Assembly: GCF_003046795.1 (NCBI RefSeq)
Contig: NZ_PZKN01000008.1
Span: 62,001 to 126,000, forward strand
Length of the DNA stretch: 64,000 nucleotides
Origin: Desulfonatronum sp. SC1
GTDB taxonomy: Bacteria > Desulfobacterota > Desulfovibrionia > Desulfovibrionales > Desulfonatronaceae
Direction of reading: 5' to 3'
The position numbers and the translations under genes are program-made. Below the pieces are notes generated by a model. The model was not told the origin of the DNA. It worked only from the letters and a program-made list of their open reading frames with translations, and did no database searches. Positions 9,234 through 16,351 of this stretch are shown here, one piece after another (positions within the stretch are counted from its first letter, which is position 1; each line of letters begins with the position of its first letter).

Positions 9234-9524
9234 GGATGGTCCTGGGCAAAGAGTAATGAAGTGAACCGGGACGGGAAGTCTTCCGTGGCTCTGCTTTGGA
9301 TGTGTCGGGCCAAGGAAACACATCGGAAAGAGCAAGGCAAGGACAAGGCGGAAACAGGATAGGGAATTTTCAGCGTTGCGTGATGGTGAACCATGGTTTG
9401 ACAGGTCAAAGTGAACCTGACAAGGATCAAAAAAATGATCTTTTTGCTGGTTTCAGAGGTCCAGCCCACTTTCGTCGTCTTGCAATCATTTTCTTCTCAC
9501 CTCAAACTTCAAGGAGACCCTGTC

Positions 9525-9893
9525 ATGCGAACGAAATTGCTTGTCTGTACTTTCCTCATCCTTGCCTTTGCCTCCATGCCCTGCATCGCCTTGGCCGCGG
9601 AACAGTTCGGGGTGGCCGTATATCCTGGCGCCAAGGAACATCCGGGCGCCACGCAATTCTTGAATGAAGGACTCGGCGTGCAAGGCACGGCTTTTCACAC
9701 CAGCGATTCCGTGGCCGCGGTGGTGGAGTTTTACAGGGCGCAGGACGGCATCCGGGAGGTGATTGTCAGCGATGAGTCCGCCATGTTCAAGAAGGGCAAT
9801 GAGGTGGACGTCACTGTGCAAAGCCCGTGGATGGACATGCAGTCGGGAACATTGATGCAGGATTGCCTCATCTCCATCGTCAACAGGAAATAG
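9525..9893 (+). CDS. Small secreted protein of unknown function
   Basis: 122 residues with a clear Sec signal peptide (basic MRTKLL, hydrophobic core, cleavage near LAA-EQF), so exported. The start at 9525 has AAGGAG about 8 bases upstream; an upstream in-frame ATG at 9411 has no site and encodes unlikely sequence. The mature part is about 98 residues, with a FGVAVYPGAKEHPGA stretch and a hydrophobic C-terminal strand. One mature Cys (QDCLISI) is visible. No family is recognised. It is divergent from the pilB-like gene across about 290 bases that must hold both promoters. Confidence 0.75.
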   Translation: MRTKLLVCTFLILAFASMPCIALAAEQFGVAVYPGAKEHPGATQFLNEGLGVQGTAFHTSDSVAAVVEFYRAQDGIREVIVSDESAMFKKGNEVDVTVQSPWMDMQSGTLMQDCLISIVNRK

Positions 9894-10177
9894 TCCAGGC
9901 TCTTGCCGGCACGTGATTCAGGGAAAACCTGGGCTATGGGACGGAATCCCGTTGGGATGCCCGGAGGAGAAAACGGACCGAAATGCATCGAGCCTATCAC
10001 TCCAGCGAAACGTTGCCGAAACTCATGATAATGCCGAGGGCAAGATGCCCTCCTTCCCAGGATTTTCCGTGCTTATCCGTGTCTTCCGTGGGCAACTCGC
10101 AAGGCCTCCTGCTGGTCAAAGCATGAAGTTTCGCTGTAGTGTTAACCTTTAAAAAGCACCCTTCAGAAGGAACGAAC

Positions 10178-11320
10178 ATGAATAATGGAGCAAAGGAATC
10201 AACGGACGAAATAGATGCTGTGAATTTCCAAAGCGAGGATGCCCCAGATGTCAGTTTTGTCTCTGATCAGGAGGATAGCGCAGCGCAAATTTTTGCCGCA
10301 ACCGGCCTGAAGTTCGATCCTGAAACAGCCGCCTTGCTTTGGTCCAGGATTCTCCAGCACAAGTGGGTACTTTCTGAAAGATTGGGACGCGACGTAGGGC
10401 TCAAGTTGGCATGTATCGACTTCATTGAAAACATTGATCCGGTTACCAAGGACGCCAGGGACAGTAAACGTATCCAGTGTCTCCGGGAATTCGGCGCGCA
10501 GGTTATCGACCGGGCCGTCTGGGAGACCATTTCCGACTCCCAACCTCCGAAACAGGTGGTGAATAACAGGATTATCCGTACTCTCCAAAAAGCAGATCTC
10601 GCCCGCAAGCACGGTGTTACGCCGCCGAGGGCCATTATCTTTTTCGGTCCCCCGGGCACGGGAAAAACCCATTTCGTCAAGGCCATCGCCGGCATCCTTC
10701 AGTGGTGGTACATCGAAATCAGCCCGAGCGTTTTGATGGAGGACGGTCAAGACCGGTTGGGGGCCAACCTGAAGAAAATCATGGAAAAGGTATATGACTT
10801 GGATGAGACGGTGGTCTTTATTGATGAGTTCGAGGAAATTGCGGGCAGCCGCGATCATGCCTCCCGGGTCGACAAGTCCATCACCAATGAGTTCCTAAAG
10901 CAGGTACCTTTGCTGAAAGCGAGGAACCGAAAAAATCTTCTCATTTGCGCAACCAATTATATCCGGCAACTGGACGCGGCGCTACTCAGACCCGGCCGCT
11001 TCGACTGCATCATTCCAGTGGGCAGCCTGGACGAGCAGGGACGCAAAACCATATTCGAGCACTATATCGAGCGCACAAATTGCGGAACTGTCGACCTGGA
11101 CAGATTGGTTTCCCTCACCCCGCTCTTCACTCCGGCGGATATCGAGTATCTTTTTCAGAAGGTACGGCAGTACGCCTTTGAACAGGAATTAAAACTGCAA
11201 CATGATTATCTGGTCACCACTGAGACATTCTTGGAAATTCTGCCTTCGCTTCGACCGACCCTTACCGAGGAAATAATCACCGAGTTTCAGGAGGACTGTG
11301 CGGAATACACCAGGGTGTGA
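10178..11320 (+). CDS. Orphan AAA+ ATPase
   Basis: A 380-residue protein with one classical AAA+ module in its second half: Walker A GPPGTGKT at 157-164, Walker B VVFIDEFEE at 212-220, sensor-1 ATN at 258-260 and RPGRFD at 271-276 (arginine finger region), followed by an alpha-helical lid. The first roughly 130 residues are acidic and helical and are not recognised; they may bind a substrate or adaptor. No membrane segment, zinc site or protease domain is present, so this is not FtsH; the module resembles the Cdc48/spastin-like group. The start at 10178 follows AGAAGGAA. It has no operon partner. Function unknown; remodelling of a protein complex is an inference. Confidence 0.8.
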   Translation: MNNGAKESTDEIDAVNFQSEDAPDVSFVSDQEDSAAQIFAATGLKFDPETAALLWSRILQHKWVLSERLGRDVGLKLACIDFIENIDPVTKDARDSKRIQCLREFGAQVIDRAVWETISDSQPPKQVVNNRIIRTLQKADLARKHGVTPPRAIIFFGPPGTGKTHFVKAIAGILQWWYIEISPSVLMEDGQDRLGANLKKIMEKVYDLDETVVFIDEFEEIAGSRDHASRVDKSITNEFLKQVPLLKARNRKNLLICATNYIRQLDAALLRPGRFDCIIPVGSLDEQGRKTIFEHYIERTNCGTVDLDRLVSLTPLFTPADIEYLFQKVRQYAFEQELKLQHDYLVTTETFLEILPSLRPTLTEEIITEFQEDCAEYTRV

Positions 11321-11452
11321 GTGGTTGTCCGCGTGGACGCAGACGATACATGTCGAGAAAAACATCTCCGATCTTCATGACAGGATGCACCGAGGAAGTT
11401 GCCAAGCCATCCTTGGCCATGGGTACGATTTGACCCCAAATACTCAAGGTAG

Positions 11453-11525
11453 GAGCCGTATGAGGTAATTCCTCACGTACGGATCTGTGCGGGGGCACCG
11501 GGCAACCGGCATTCCTGCCGAGACC
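11453..11525 (+). mobile_element. 3' remnant of a group II intron (domains V and VI)
   Basis: GAGCCGTATGAGG (11453-11465) pairs with CCTCACGTACGGATC (11471-11485), leaving a two-base CG bulge on the 3' side and an AGC near the stem base, as in group II intron domain V. The following GTGCGGGGGCACCGGGCAA and CCGGCATTCCTGCCGAGAC resemble domain VI and the 3' end of bacterial introns that encode LtrA-type proteins. No reverse transcriptase frame or other domains are present, so this is a fragment. It lies in the 421-base gap 11321-11741, which otherwise holds no convincing gene. Confidence 0.6.
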
Positions 11526-11741
11526 CCCGCCCCAGTTGCAGGCATGACGATTGCCGCACATCGGGGGATTCACTAGGCCACCGTCGGCAGGATCATCAAA
11601 AAGGACGAGACAAGTCAAAAAACAAGACCTGACCCCGGTTCCTTCCCGTTTTGGGGATGGATGTGATTCAGACGTGGTTTTGGTATGATGACAGTGGGTT
11701 ATCCAATAGCTATTAAATATCCTTGAGGTTGAGGATCAACG

Positions 11742-12584
11742 GTGAGCGTGTTGAAAGTAAGATATTTCAAGCATAAGGACGTTGATGGACTTGAAATTTT
11801 AAATTGCCAGGAGTCCAGTTTCAGCTTTCCTCCCCATTTGCATGAAAATTACTGCATCTGGCTCAACCTCTCATGTGGTGAAAAGATCATCCAGAAAGGA
11901 GAAACGAGACTTCTTAAACCTGGTTTTTTTGGTGTCATTTATCCAGGCGAAGTCCACTCCAACGAACCTTGCGAGTACCGCAACAGAAGCTTAAAAACAT
12001 TCTACCTATCCCCGGCTAAATTGGAAAGTACGTGCCGTGAAAATTGGGGCTTCAAAGAAGCACCTGTTGAATTGAGAACAAATTTTTACGAATCCAAGAT
12101 AATTATTCGTCTTCTTTTATCTCTTGAATCTTCTTTGCTTAATGATTGTTCAGGCAGCATGGAAAGGCAGACTTTCTTTCTAACCGCAGTGTTAAGCCTT
12201 ATCCGATTTTGTGGCGCAGTCACTCCAGGTACACGGAAAGCTCGTTATGATGAAGATAAGAGGCTAAAAAAAGTCATAGATTTATTTTATGATCGGATTG
12301 AAGACAATATTTTTCTTGATGAAGTCGCCTCTTATCTAGATTGCAGTCCTTATTATTTCATTCGTTTTTTTAAAAAGGCAACGGGACTTACTCCACATGC
12401 ATATCTCATTCAATTGCGCCTTGAAAAGGCAAAGGCATTGCTTTCCAAAGGACGTGCAATCGCAGATGCAGCATTGCGGGCTGGCTTTAACGATCAGAGC
12501 CACCTATACAAGTATTTCCAAAAGAGATATGGTGTAAGTCCAAAGGCCTATCAAAAACAAACGTGTATGGTTTCGGATCATTGA
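11742..12584 (+). CDS. AraC-family transcriptional regulator
   Basis: 280 residues with a GTG start at 11742 preceded by GAGG. An N-terminal cupin-like sensor domain (about 1-150, with HLHENYCIWL) would bind a small ligand; the C-terminal 100 residues carry two helix-turn-helix motifs typical of AraC (DEVASYLDCSPYYFIRFFKK and the GFNDQSHLYKYFQKRYGVSP region). The gene is visibly richer in A and T than its surroundings, as is the convergent EamA transporter gene 14 bases away, suggesting they were acquired together. Its likely target is that transporter, as AraC/DMT pairs are common, but no operator was identified. Confidence 0.88.
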   Translation: MSVLKVRYFKHKDVDGLEILNCQESSFSFPPHLHENYCIWLNLSCGEKIIQKGETRLLKPGFFGVIYPGEVHSNEPCEYRNRSLKTFYLSPAKLESTCRENWGFKEAPVELRTNFYESKIIIRLLLSLESSLLNDCSGSMERQTFFLTAVLSLIRFCGAVTPGTRKARYDEDKRLKKVIDLFYDRIEDNIFLDEVASYLDCSPYYFIRFFKKATGLTPHAYLIQLRLEKAKALLSKGRAIADAALRAGFNDQSHLYKYFQKRYGVSPKAYQKQTCMVSDH

Positions 12585-12619
12585 GCAGCGCCGAGGATTC
12601 ATGATCCGGATGGCGCTGC
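12585..12619. terminator. Hairpin between convergent AraC and EamA genes
   Basis: GCAGCGCC at 12585-12592 directly follows the AraC gene stop and pairs with GGCGCTGC at 12612-12619, which lies inside the last codons of the EamA gene. A CGTTTT follows on the plus strand. It could act as a terminator for the AraC gene; strength is uncertain because the T-run is short. Confidence 0.45.
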
Positions 12620-13537
12620 CCGTTTTCCTGCTGTAGCAACTTCTTTGCTTAAGCACAAAGAGAGTACCGCAAGAATCATCAATGCTGCTCCAAAATAGCC
12701 GGATGATTTCAAATTTTCATCAAATAAAATCCATGCAAGAACACTTGCCGTCAATGGTTCGACCATAGTAAGTATGGACGCGGTGGATGCTGTAACGGTT
12801 TTCATTCCAATAAAGAAGATTGTATACCCCAAGGCTGAGGGGATGAGTCCAATATACAATAAGAGACGGATAATTTCTGCAGAGGGGCCGCTGACAACAA
12901 CAGATGAAAATGAGGCGAAAGGGAGGAGGCAGATCGCTCCGACACCAAAGGCGATGACAGTGGTTTGCAGTGGGTGATAGTCCTTACTTAACGATCGGCC
13001 TAAAATGGTTACCGCTGCATATCCGAGTGCCGAGCCAAACGCGAGCGACATACCCAAAGGGCTATTGTCGTGGATAGATACATCAAAGTCAGGAATACCG
13101 ACGATGAAGATGGTACCCGCCAATGCGAAAAAGAGCGCCAAGCATATATTGAGTGTCAAGGGTTCCTTCATGAAAAAAACAGAAACAATGGCGACAATGA
13201 CGGGAGCTGTACAAAGAGTGACCACGGTAGCGACCGACACTCCCACATACCCTATGGACGCGAAATACAACACTTGATAGGCGGCAAGCAATACGCCGAG
13301 TAAAGAGATAATGCCGCGATCTCGATGAATTATTTGTTTGCGGTTGTTCTTCAAAAATACTAAGGAGAACAGATAGACAAATGGAAAGGCGATAGCTAAT
13401 CTAAAAAAACCGATGGTCAGTGCATCAATGCCAGATATTCGGTATATGGATTGAGTTGCGATTCCAACTGTGCCCCAAAGAATGCCGGATACCAGCACAA
13501 GAGGAATGCCGCTGCTTATCAATTGCTTTTTCATCAT
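12599..13537 (-). CDS. EamA/DMT-family membrane transporter
   Basis: A 312-residue inner-membrane protein with about ten hydrophobic segments arranged as two EamA repeats, each about 140 residues; the Pro/Glu pattern SVFFMKEPLTL in the first half and TMVEPLTASVLAWILFDE in the second are typical of the drug/metabolite transporter superfamily. Substrate unknown; amino acids or related metabolites are usual for this family. Its ATG overlaps the TGA of an upstream aminotransferase remnant (ATGA), so the original transcription unit probably paired an aminotransferase with this exporter. Composition is AT-rich compared with the flanks. Confidence 0.88.
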   Translation of the reverse strand: MMKKQLISSGIPLVLVSGILWGTVGIATQSIYRISGIDALTIGFFRLAIAFPFVYLFSLVFLKNNRKQIIHRDRGIISLLGVLLAAYQVLYFASIGYVGVSVATVVTLCTAPVIVAIVSVFFMKEPLTLNICLALFFALAGTIFIVGIPDFDVSIHDNSPLGMSLAFGSALGYAAVTILGRSLSKDYHPLQTTVIAFGVGAICLLPFASFSSVVVSGPSAEIIRLLLYIGLIPSALGYTIFFIGMKTVTASTASILTMVEPLTASVLAWILFDENLKSSGYFGAALMILAVLSLCLSKEVATAGKRAAPSGS

Positions 13538-13686
13538 GTCAGCAGAACCTTTTCAAGAGCATGGCATAAAAAGTCGATTTCATTGTCATTGATTGTCAAT
13601 GGTGGCGACACTCTGATTGTATGCCCGTGACTATCGTTGATAAAATGGCCATATTTTAAGAGCTCTCGGCAATATGCCATTGCATT
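13534..13686 (-). pseudogene. C-terminal remnant of a class III aminotransferase (ornithine aminotransferase-like)
   Basis: Reading the minus strand, 50 codons end at the TGA that overlaps the EamA start. The peptide contains GHFINDSHGHTIRVSPPLTI followed by a helix ending in ALEKVLL, which matches the end of ornithine-oxo-acid and related class III transaminases (typical motif: thirty residues of small domain with RxxPPL). An in-frame TAA at 13687-13689 closes it upstream and no more of the enzyme is visible, so only the end survives. The gene likely lost its front half when the IS-like material to its right arrived. Confidence 0.6.
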
Positions 13687-13974
13687 TTAATTCCTTGATA
13701 TTATGTGTGTATGTAGATTAGCTTGAAGAATTCTTTCAAAAATTTTGAAAGACTTATTGTAAAAAATTGACTTAATCAGGAGTTTCAGCGGACAATCCAT
13801 CCGCTCATGACGATTCTGTTGAATATCGTTGAGATAACTCGCGCTTGGTTGTTGCTGGTCTCAAAAAAAACGCCCCGTTGTATCGCAAAGACATTTGGAA
13901 AATGGACCTACAGCACGGCCAGCAGCATCCTGCTCCGGCTCCAGTCCGGGCTGAAGGAGGAAAAGGCGCTTCGG

Positions 13975-14040
13975 AGAAGGGGGTCAATTTTCGATGCCGA
14001 TTACTGCGTTAGGTGGGTCATTATTCCATGCCGATTCACA
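13975..14040. mobile_element. End of an IS21-like insertion sequence
   Basis: Two copies of a 22-base motif, at 13981-14002 (GGGTCAATTTTCGATGCCGA then TT) and 14015-14036 (GGGTCATTATTCCATGCCGA then TT), are followed by CACA at 14040. Spaced repeats of GGGTCA...TGCCGAT with an end TGTGAATCGGC on the other strand are characteristic of IS21-family termini. No complete istA or istB was found: the frames in 13807-13990 are short and unrecognised, so the 326-base stretch 13687-14012 holds only a degraded element. The end falls exactly where the hsdS homology begins, so insertion probably removed the front of hsdS. Confidence 0.5.
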
Positions 14041-15161
14041 ATCTGGCGTGGTACCTTCAGGCGCAGAACTTCAGAATTCTTAAGGATTGTGCAAAGCACG
14101 GTACTACTGTTTCAAGCATAGACACAGATCTTCTGAAAAAGTTCACCGTTCCTCTCGCTCCTTTCAACGAACAACACCGCATCGTCGAAAAGATCGAAAC
14201 GCTGTTTGCCCGGCTGGACAAGGGCGAAGTGACGTTGCGCGAGGTGCAGAAGCTGCTTGCGCGGTATCGTCAATCCGTCCTGAAGGCTGCGGTTACTGGC
14301 CAGCTCACCGCCGACTGGCGCACGGAAAACGCCCACCGCCTGGAACACGACCGCGACCTGCTCGCCCGCATCCTGCAAACTCGTCGCGAAACCTGGGAAG
14401 GCCGGGGCAAATACAAGGAACCCGTTACGCCTGATACTACTGGGTTGTCTGAACTGCCGGAGGGGTGGGTGTGGGTGACCCTCGAACACTTGGGCTTCGT
14501 GAAAAGTGGGCAGACCCCGAAGGGAGTTGATGCTCTTGTTGATCCAGTCGGGACCATCCCGTGGTTCAAGGTGAGCAGCATGAATGAATATGGAAACGAA
14601 GTCGTGCAAAATAGCTCGCAATGGATGTTCACGGAAGAAGGTGCAAAAGGCGCAGGTTTCAATCTGTTACCACCTGGAACGATAGTATTTCCAAAGCGAG
14701 GCGGGGCGATCTTGACCAACAAGAAACGGCGGCTTGGTTGTCTTGCTGCTCTTGATCTCAACACGATGGGTTTTGTCCCTGTTGACCTGGAAGAGTATGT
14801 TTGGGTTTTTTTTCAAGGGCTCGATCTCCGAAAAATCTATGACGGTTCAAATGGTCCACAGATCAACTATCACGACATCGCAGATGTGCCGATTGGTCTG
14901 CCCTCGAGTACCGAAGAAGCATCCGTTATAGCCGATTTGGTGAGCGCGAGTATTGAACAAATCTCGAGGCTTGAGGACTGGTGCCGAACCGAACTCACCC
15001 GCTCCGCCGCCCTGCGTCAATCCATCCTCAAAGACGCCTTCGCGGGTCGTCTGGTGCCGCAAGACCCCAGTGATGAACCGGCATCGAAGTTGCTGGCCCG
15101 TATCCGGGCCGAGCGGGCGGCGGGGCCAGCAAAGAGAACACGTAAGCGGGCCAAACCATAA
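14013..15161 (+). pseudogene. hsdS: Type I restriction specificity subunit HsdS, N-terminally truncated
   Basis: The frame codes for the end of the first target-recognition domain (about residues 10-50), the first conserved helical spacer (EQHRIVEKIETLFARLDKGE), a complete second recognition domain (about 145-310, from LPEGWVWVTLEHL) and the second conserved helix (RSAALRQSILKDAFAGRLVP). Most of the first recognition domain is missing. The apparent GTG start at 14013 lies inside the IS21-like end and is preceded in frame by TAG, so it is not a native start. HsdS would choose the DNA target of a type I restriction-modification enzyme, but the accompanying hsdM survives only as fragments and no hsdR is in the window, so it is probably non-functional. 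Confidence 0.8.
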
Positions 15162-15259
15162 GCACGACTCACCCTGAAGGCATAGGATGCAACCGCTAAG
15201 AATTTCTTAGTAGTTCGCCAGGAGGACTGCCGCCGAGTTAAACGCTCGTTGAAATAATA

Positions 15260-15298
15260 TTGACAGTTTTGGGGATTGTACGGTAATTTCCCGTACAA
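15260..15298 (+). promoter_or_regulatory. Promoter with palindromic operator for the TacAT module
   Basis: TTGACA at 15260-15265 is a perfect -35 box; an 18-base spacer leads to TAATTT at 15284-15289 as a -10. The -10 is enclosed by a perfect inverted repeat, TTGTACGG (15276-15283) and CCGTACAA (15291-15298). A ribbon-helix-helix antitoxin bound there would block RNA polymerase, which fits the usual autorepression of DUF1778/GNAT modules. The antitoxin ATG follows 18 bases later after GGGGAGAGG. Confidence 0.7.
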
Positions 15299-15315
15299 AA
15301 AGGGGAGAGGACGGC

Positions 15316-15600
15316 ATGGAAGTCAAAACCTTACGTAGCGAGCGGCTGGAAGCACGGGTCACGCCTGAGCAGAAAAGCATGTTCATCTTGTGCGCCAGGA
15401 TCAGGGGATGTTCTGTCTCTGATTTCGTGGTGAGTTGCGCCCAAGAGGTTGCCTCCAGGACCATTCGCGAGCAGGAAGTCATGGCCTTGAGCCAGCGGGA
15501 CCGGCAATTTTTTGTTGAGGCCTTGCTTGGCGAGGCTGAGCCCGGTGAAAGACTGAAGAGGGCCGCAAAACGCTATCTGGCGACCGATAGCCAAGCATGA
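15316..15600 (+). CDS. tacA: TacA-like antitoxin (DUF1778, ribbon-helix-helix)
   Basis: 94 residues. The N-terminal half (RLEARVTPEQKSMFILCARI and GCSVSDFV) is a DUF1778 ribbon-helix-helix DNA-binding domain; the C-terminal half ending SQRDRQFFVEALLGEAEPGE is the toxin-neutralising tail. Start at 15316 with GGGGAGAGG upstream. The stop overlaps the start of the GNAT toxin (ATGA), the standard arrangement. Predicted role: bind and neutralise the toxin and repress its own promoter at 15260-15298. A diverged copy of the C-terminal half reappears at 18399-18541. Confidence 0.88.
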   Translation: MEVKTLRSERLEARVTPEQKSMFILCARIRGCSVSDFVVSCAQEVASRTIREQEVMALSQRDRQFFVEALLGEAEPGERLKRAAKRYLATDSQA

Positions 15601-16112
15601 AGCATCGCATCGAGATCCTGGGCAAGGGGCACGACCGATCTGCTTTTGATTGCGGCGTCCCCGAGCTGGATGCTTACCTGCGTACGCAGGCCGGGCAGGA
15701 TGCCAGGCGCTTCGCGGCCGCGCCCTACGTGTTGTGCGAACAAGGCCAGACCAGGGTCATTGGCTATTACACCCTGTCGACAATGAGCATTGACCTTGTT
15801 GAGCTACCGCAAACCCTGGCCACGCGACTTCCTCGTTATCCGGTCATTCCGGCCATCCTTATCGGCAGACTGGCCCTGGATCGCCGTTTTCACGGACAAG
15901 GTCTGGGTGAGCATCTTTTACTGGATGCGCTGCACAGATGTGCGCGGCAAGCCCATGTCGTGGCCGCGGCCGCGGTGGTGGTCGAGGCGATGCATGACAA
16001 GGCGGCCCATTTTTATCGCCATTATGACTTCACGCCCTTCCCGGACTCTCCCCGGCGGCTGTTCATTCCGATGCAAACGATCATCAAGCTGTTTCCCAAA
16101 CCAAATCAGTGA
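15597..16112 (+). CDS. tacT: TacT-like GNAT toxin (aminoacyl-tRNA acetyltransferase)
   Basis: 171 residues of the GNAT fold. Acetyl-CoA-binding motif A is GRLALDRRFHGQGLGEHLL, with the R/QxxGxG/A signature, and the catalytic tyrosine region is FYRHYDFTPFPDSPRRLF, as in TacT, AtaT and ItaT toxins. Family members acetylate the amino group of charged tRNAs and stop translation. The start at 15597 overlaps the antitoxin stop by four bases, so the two are translationally coupled. The pair sits inside the broken type I restriction locus, between hsdS and the first hsdM fragment, a common place for addiction modules. Confidence 0.88.
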   Translation: MKHRIEILGKGHDRSAFDCGVPELDAYLRTQAGQDARRFAAAPYVLCEQGQTRVIGYYTLSTMSIDLVELPQTLATRLPRYPVIPAILIGRLALDRRFHGQGLGEHLLLDALHRCARQAHVVAAAAVVVEAMHDKAAHFYRHYDFTPFPDSPRRLFIPMQTIIKLFPKPNQ

Positions 16113-16124
16113 ACCCCAAACAAT

Positions 16125-16337
16125 ATGAGCAACGAACAACTCGTCTCCAAAGTCTGGAACTACGCGCATGTCCTGCGCGATCAGGGCATTTCCTACGGAA
16201 ACAAATCAAGCCATCCTGAAAGTGATTCGAACCCTTGGCGTGGAGCTGAGAACAGTGCCTTTGCACCAAAAGCCGGTTCCGACCGGTTGCGCCAGCGAAC
16301 GCGCCGGCGCTGCCCATTGGGTTCCGTCTCAGGATGA
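16125..16337 (+). pseudogene. hsdM: hsdM 5' fragment, copy 1
   Basis: The first 25 codons (from [20 protein letters not shown] to GISYG) are nearly identical to the start of the second fragment at 18703 and match the N-terminal helical domain of type I methyltransferase subunits. Homology stops near 16200. The frame then runs on through unrelated sequence to 16337. In another frame 16200-16260 reads NQAILKVIRTLGVEL, similar to the C-terminal end of HigA-type antidote proteins, so a second gene fragment may be joined here. No methyltransferase motif is present. Confidence 0.7.
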
Positions 16338-16351
16338 AAAAAGGATCATTA

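Noticed and set aside
11277-11618. 113-codon minus-strand frame
   Set aside because: Overlaps the group II intron domain V/VI fold, with no homology.
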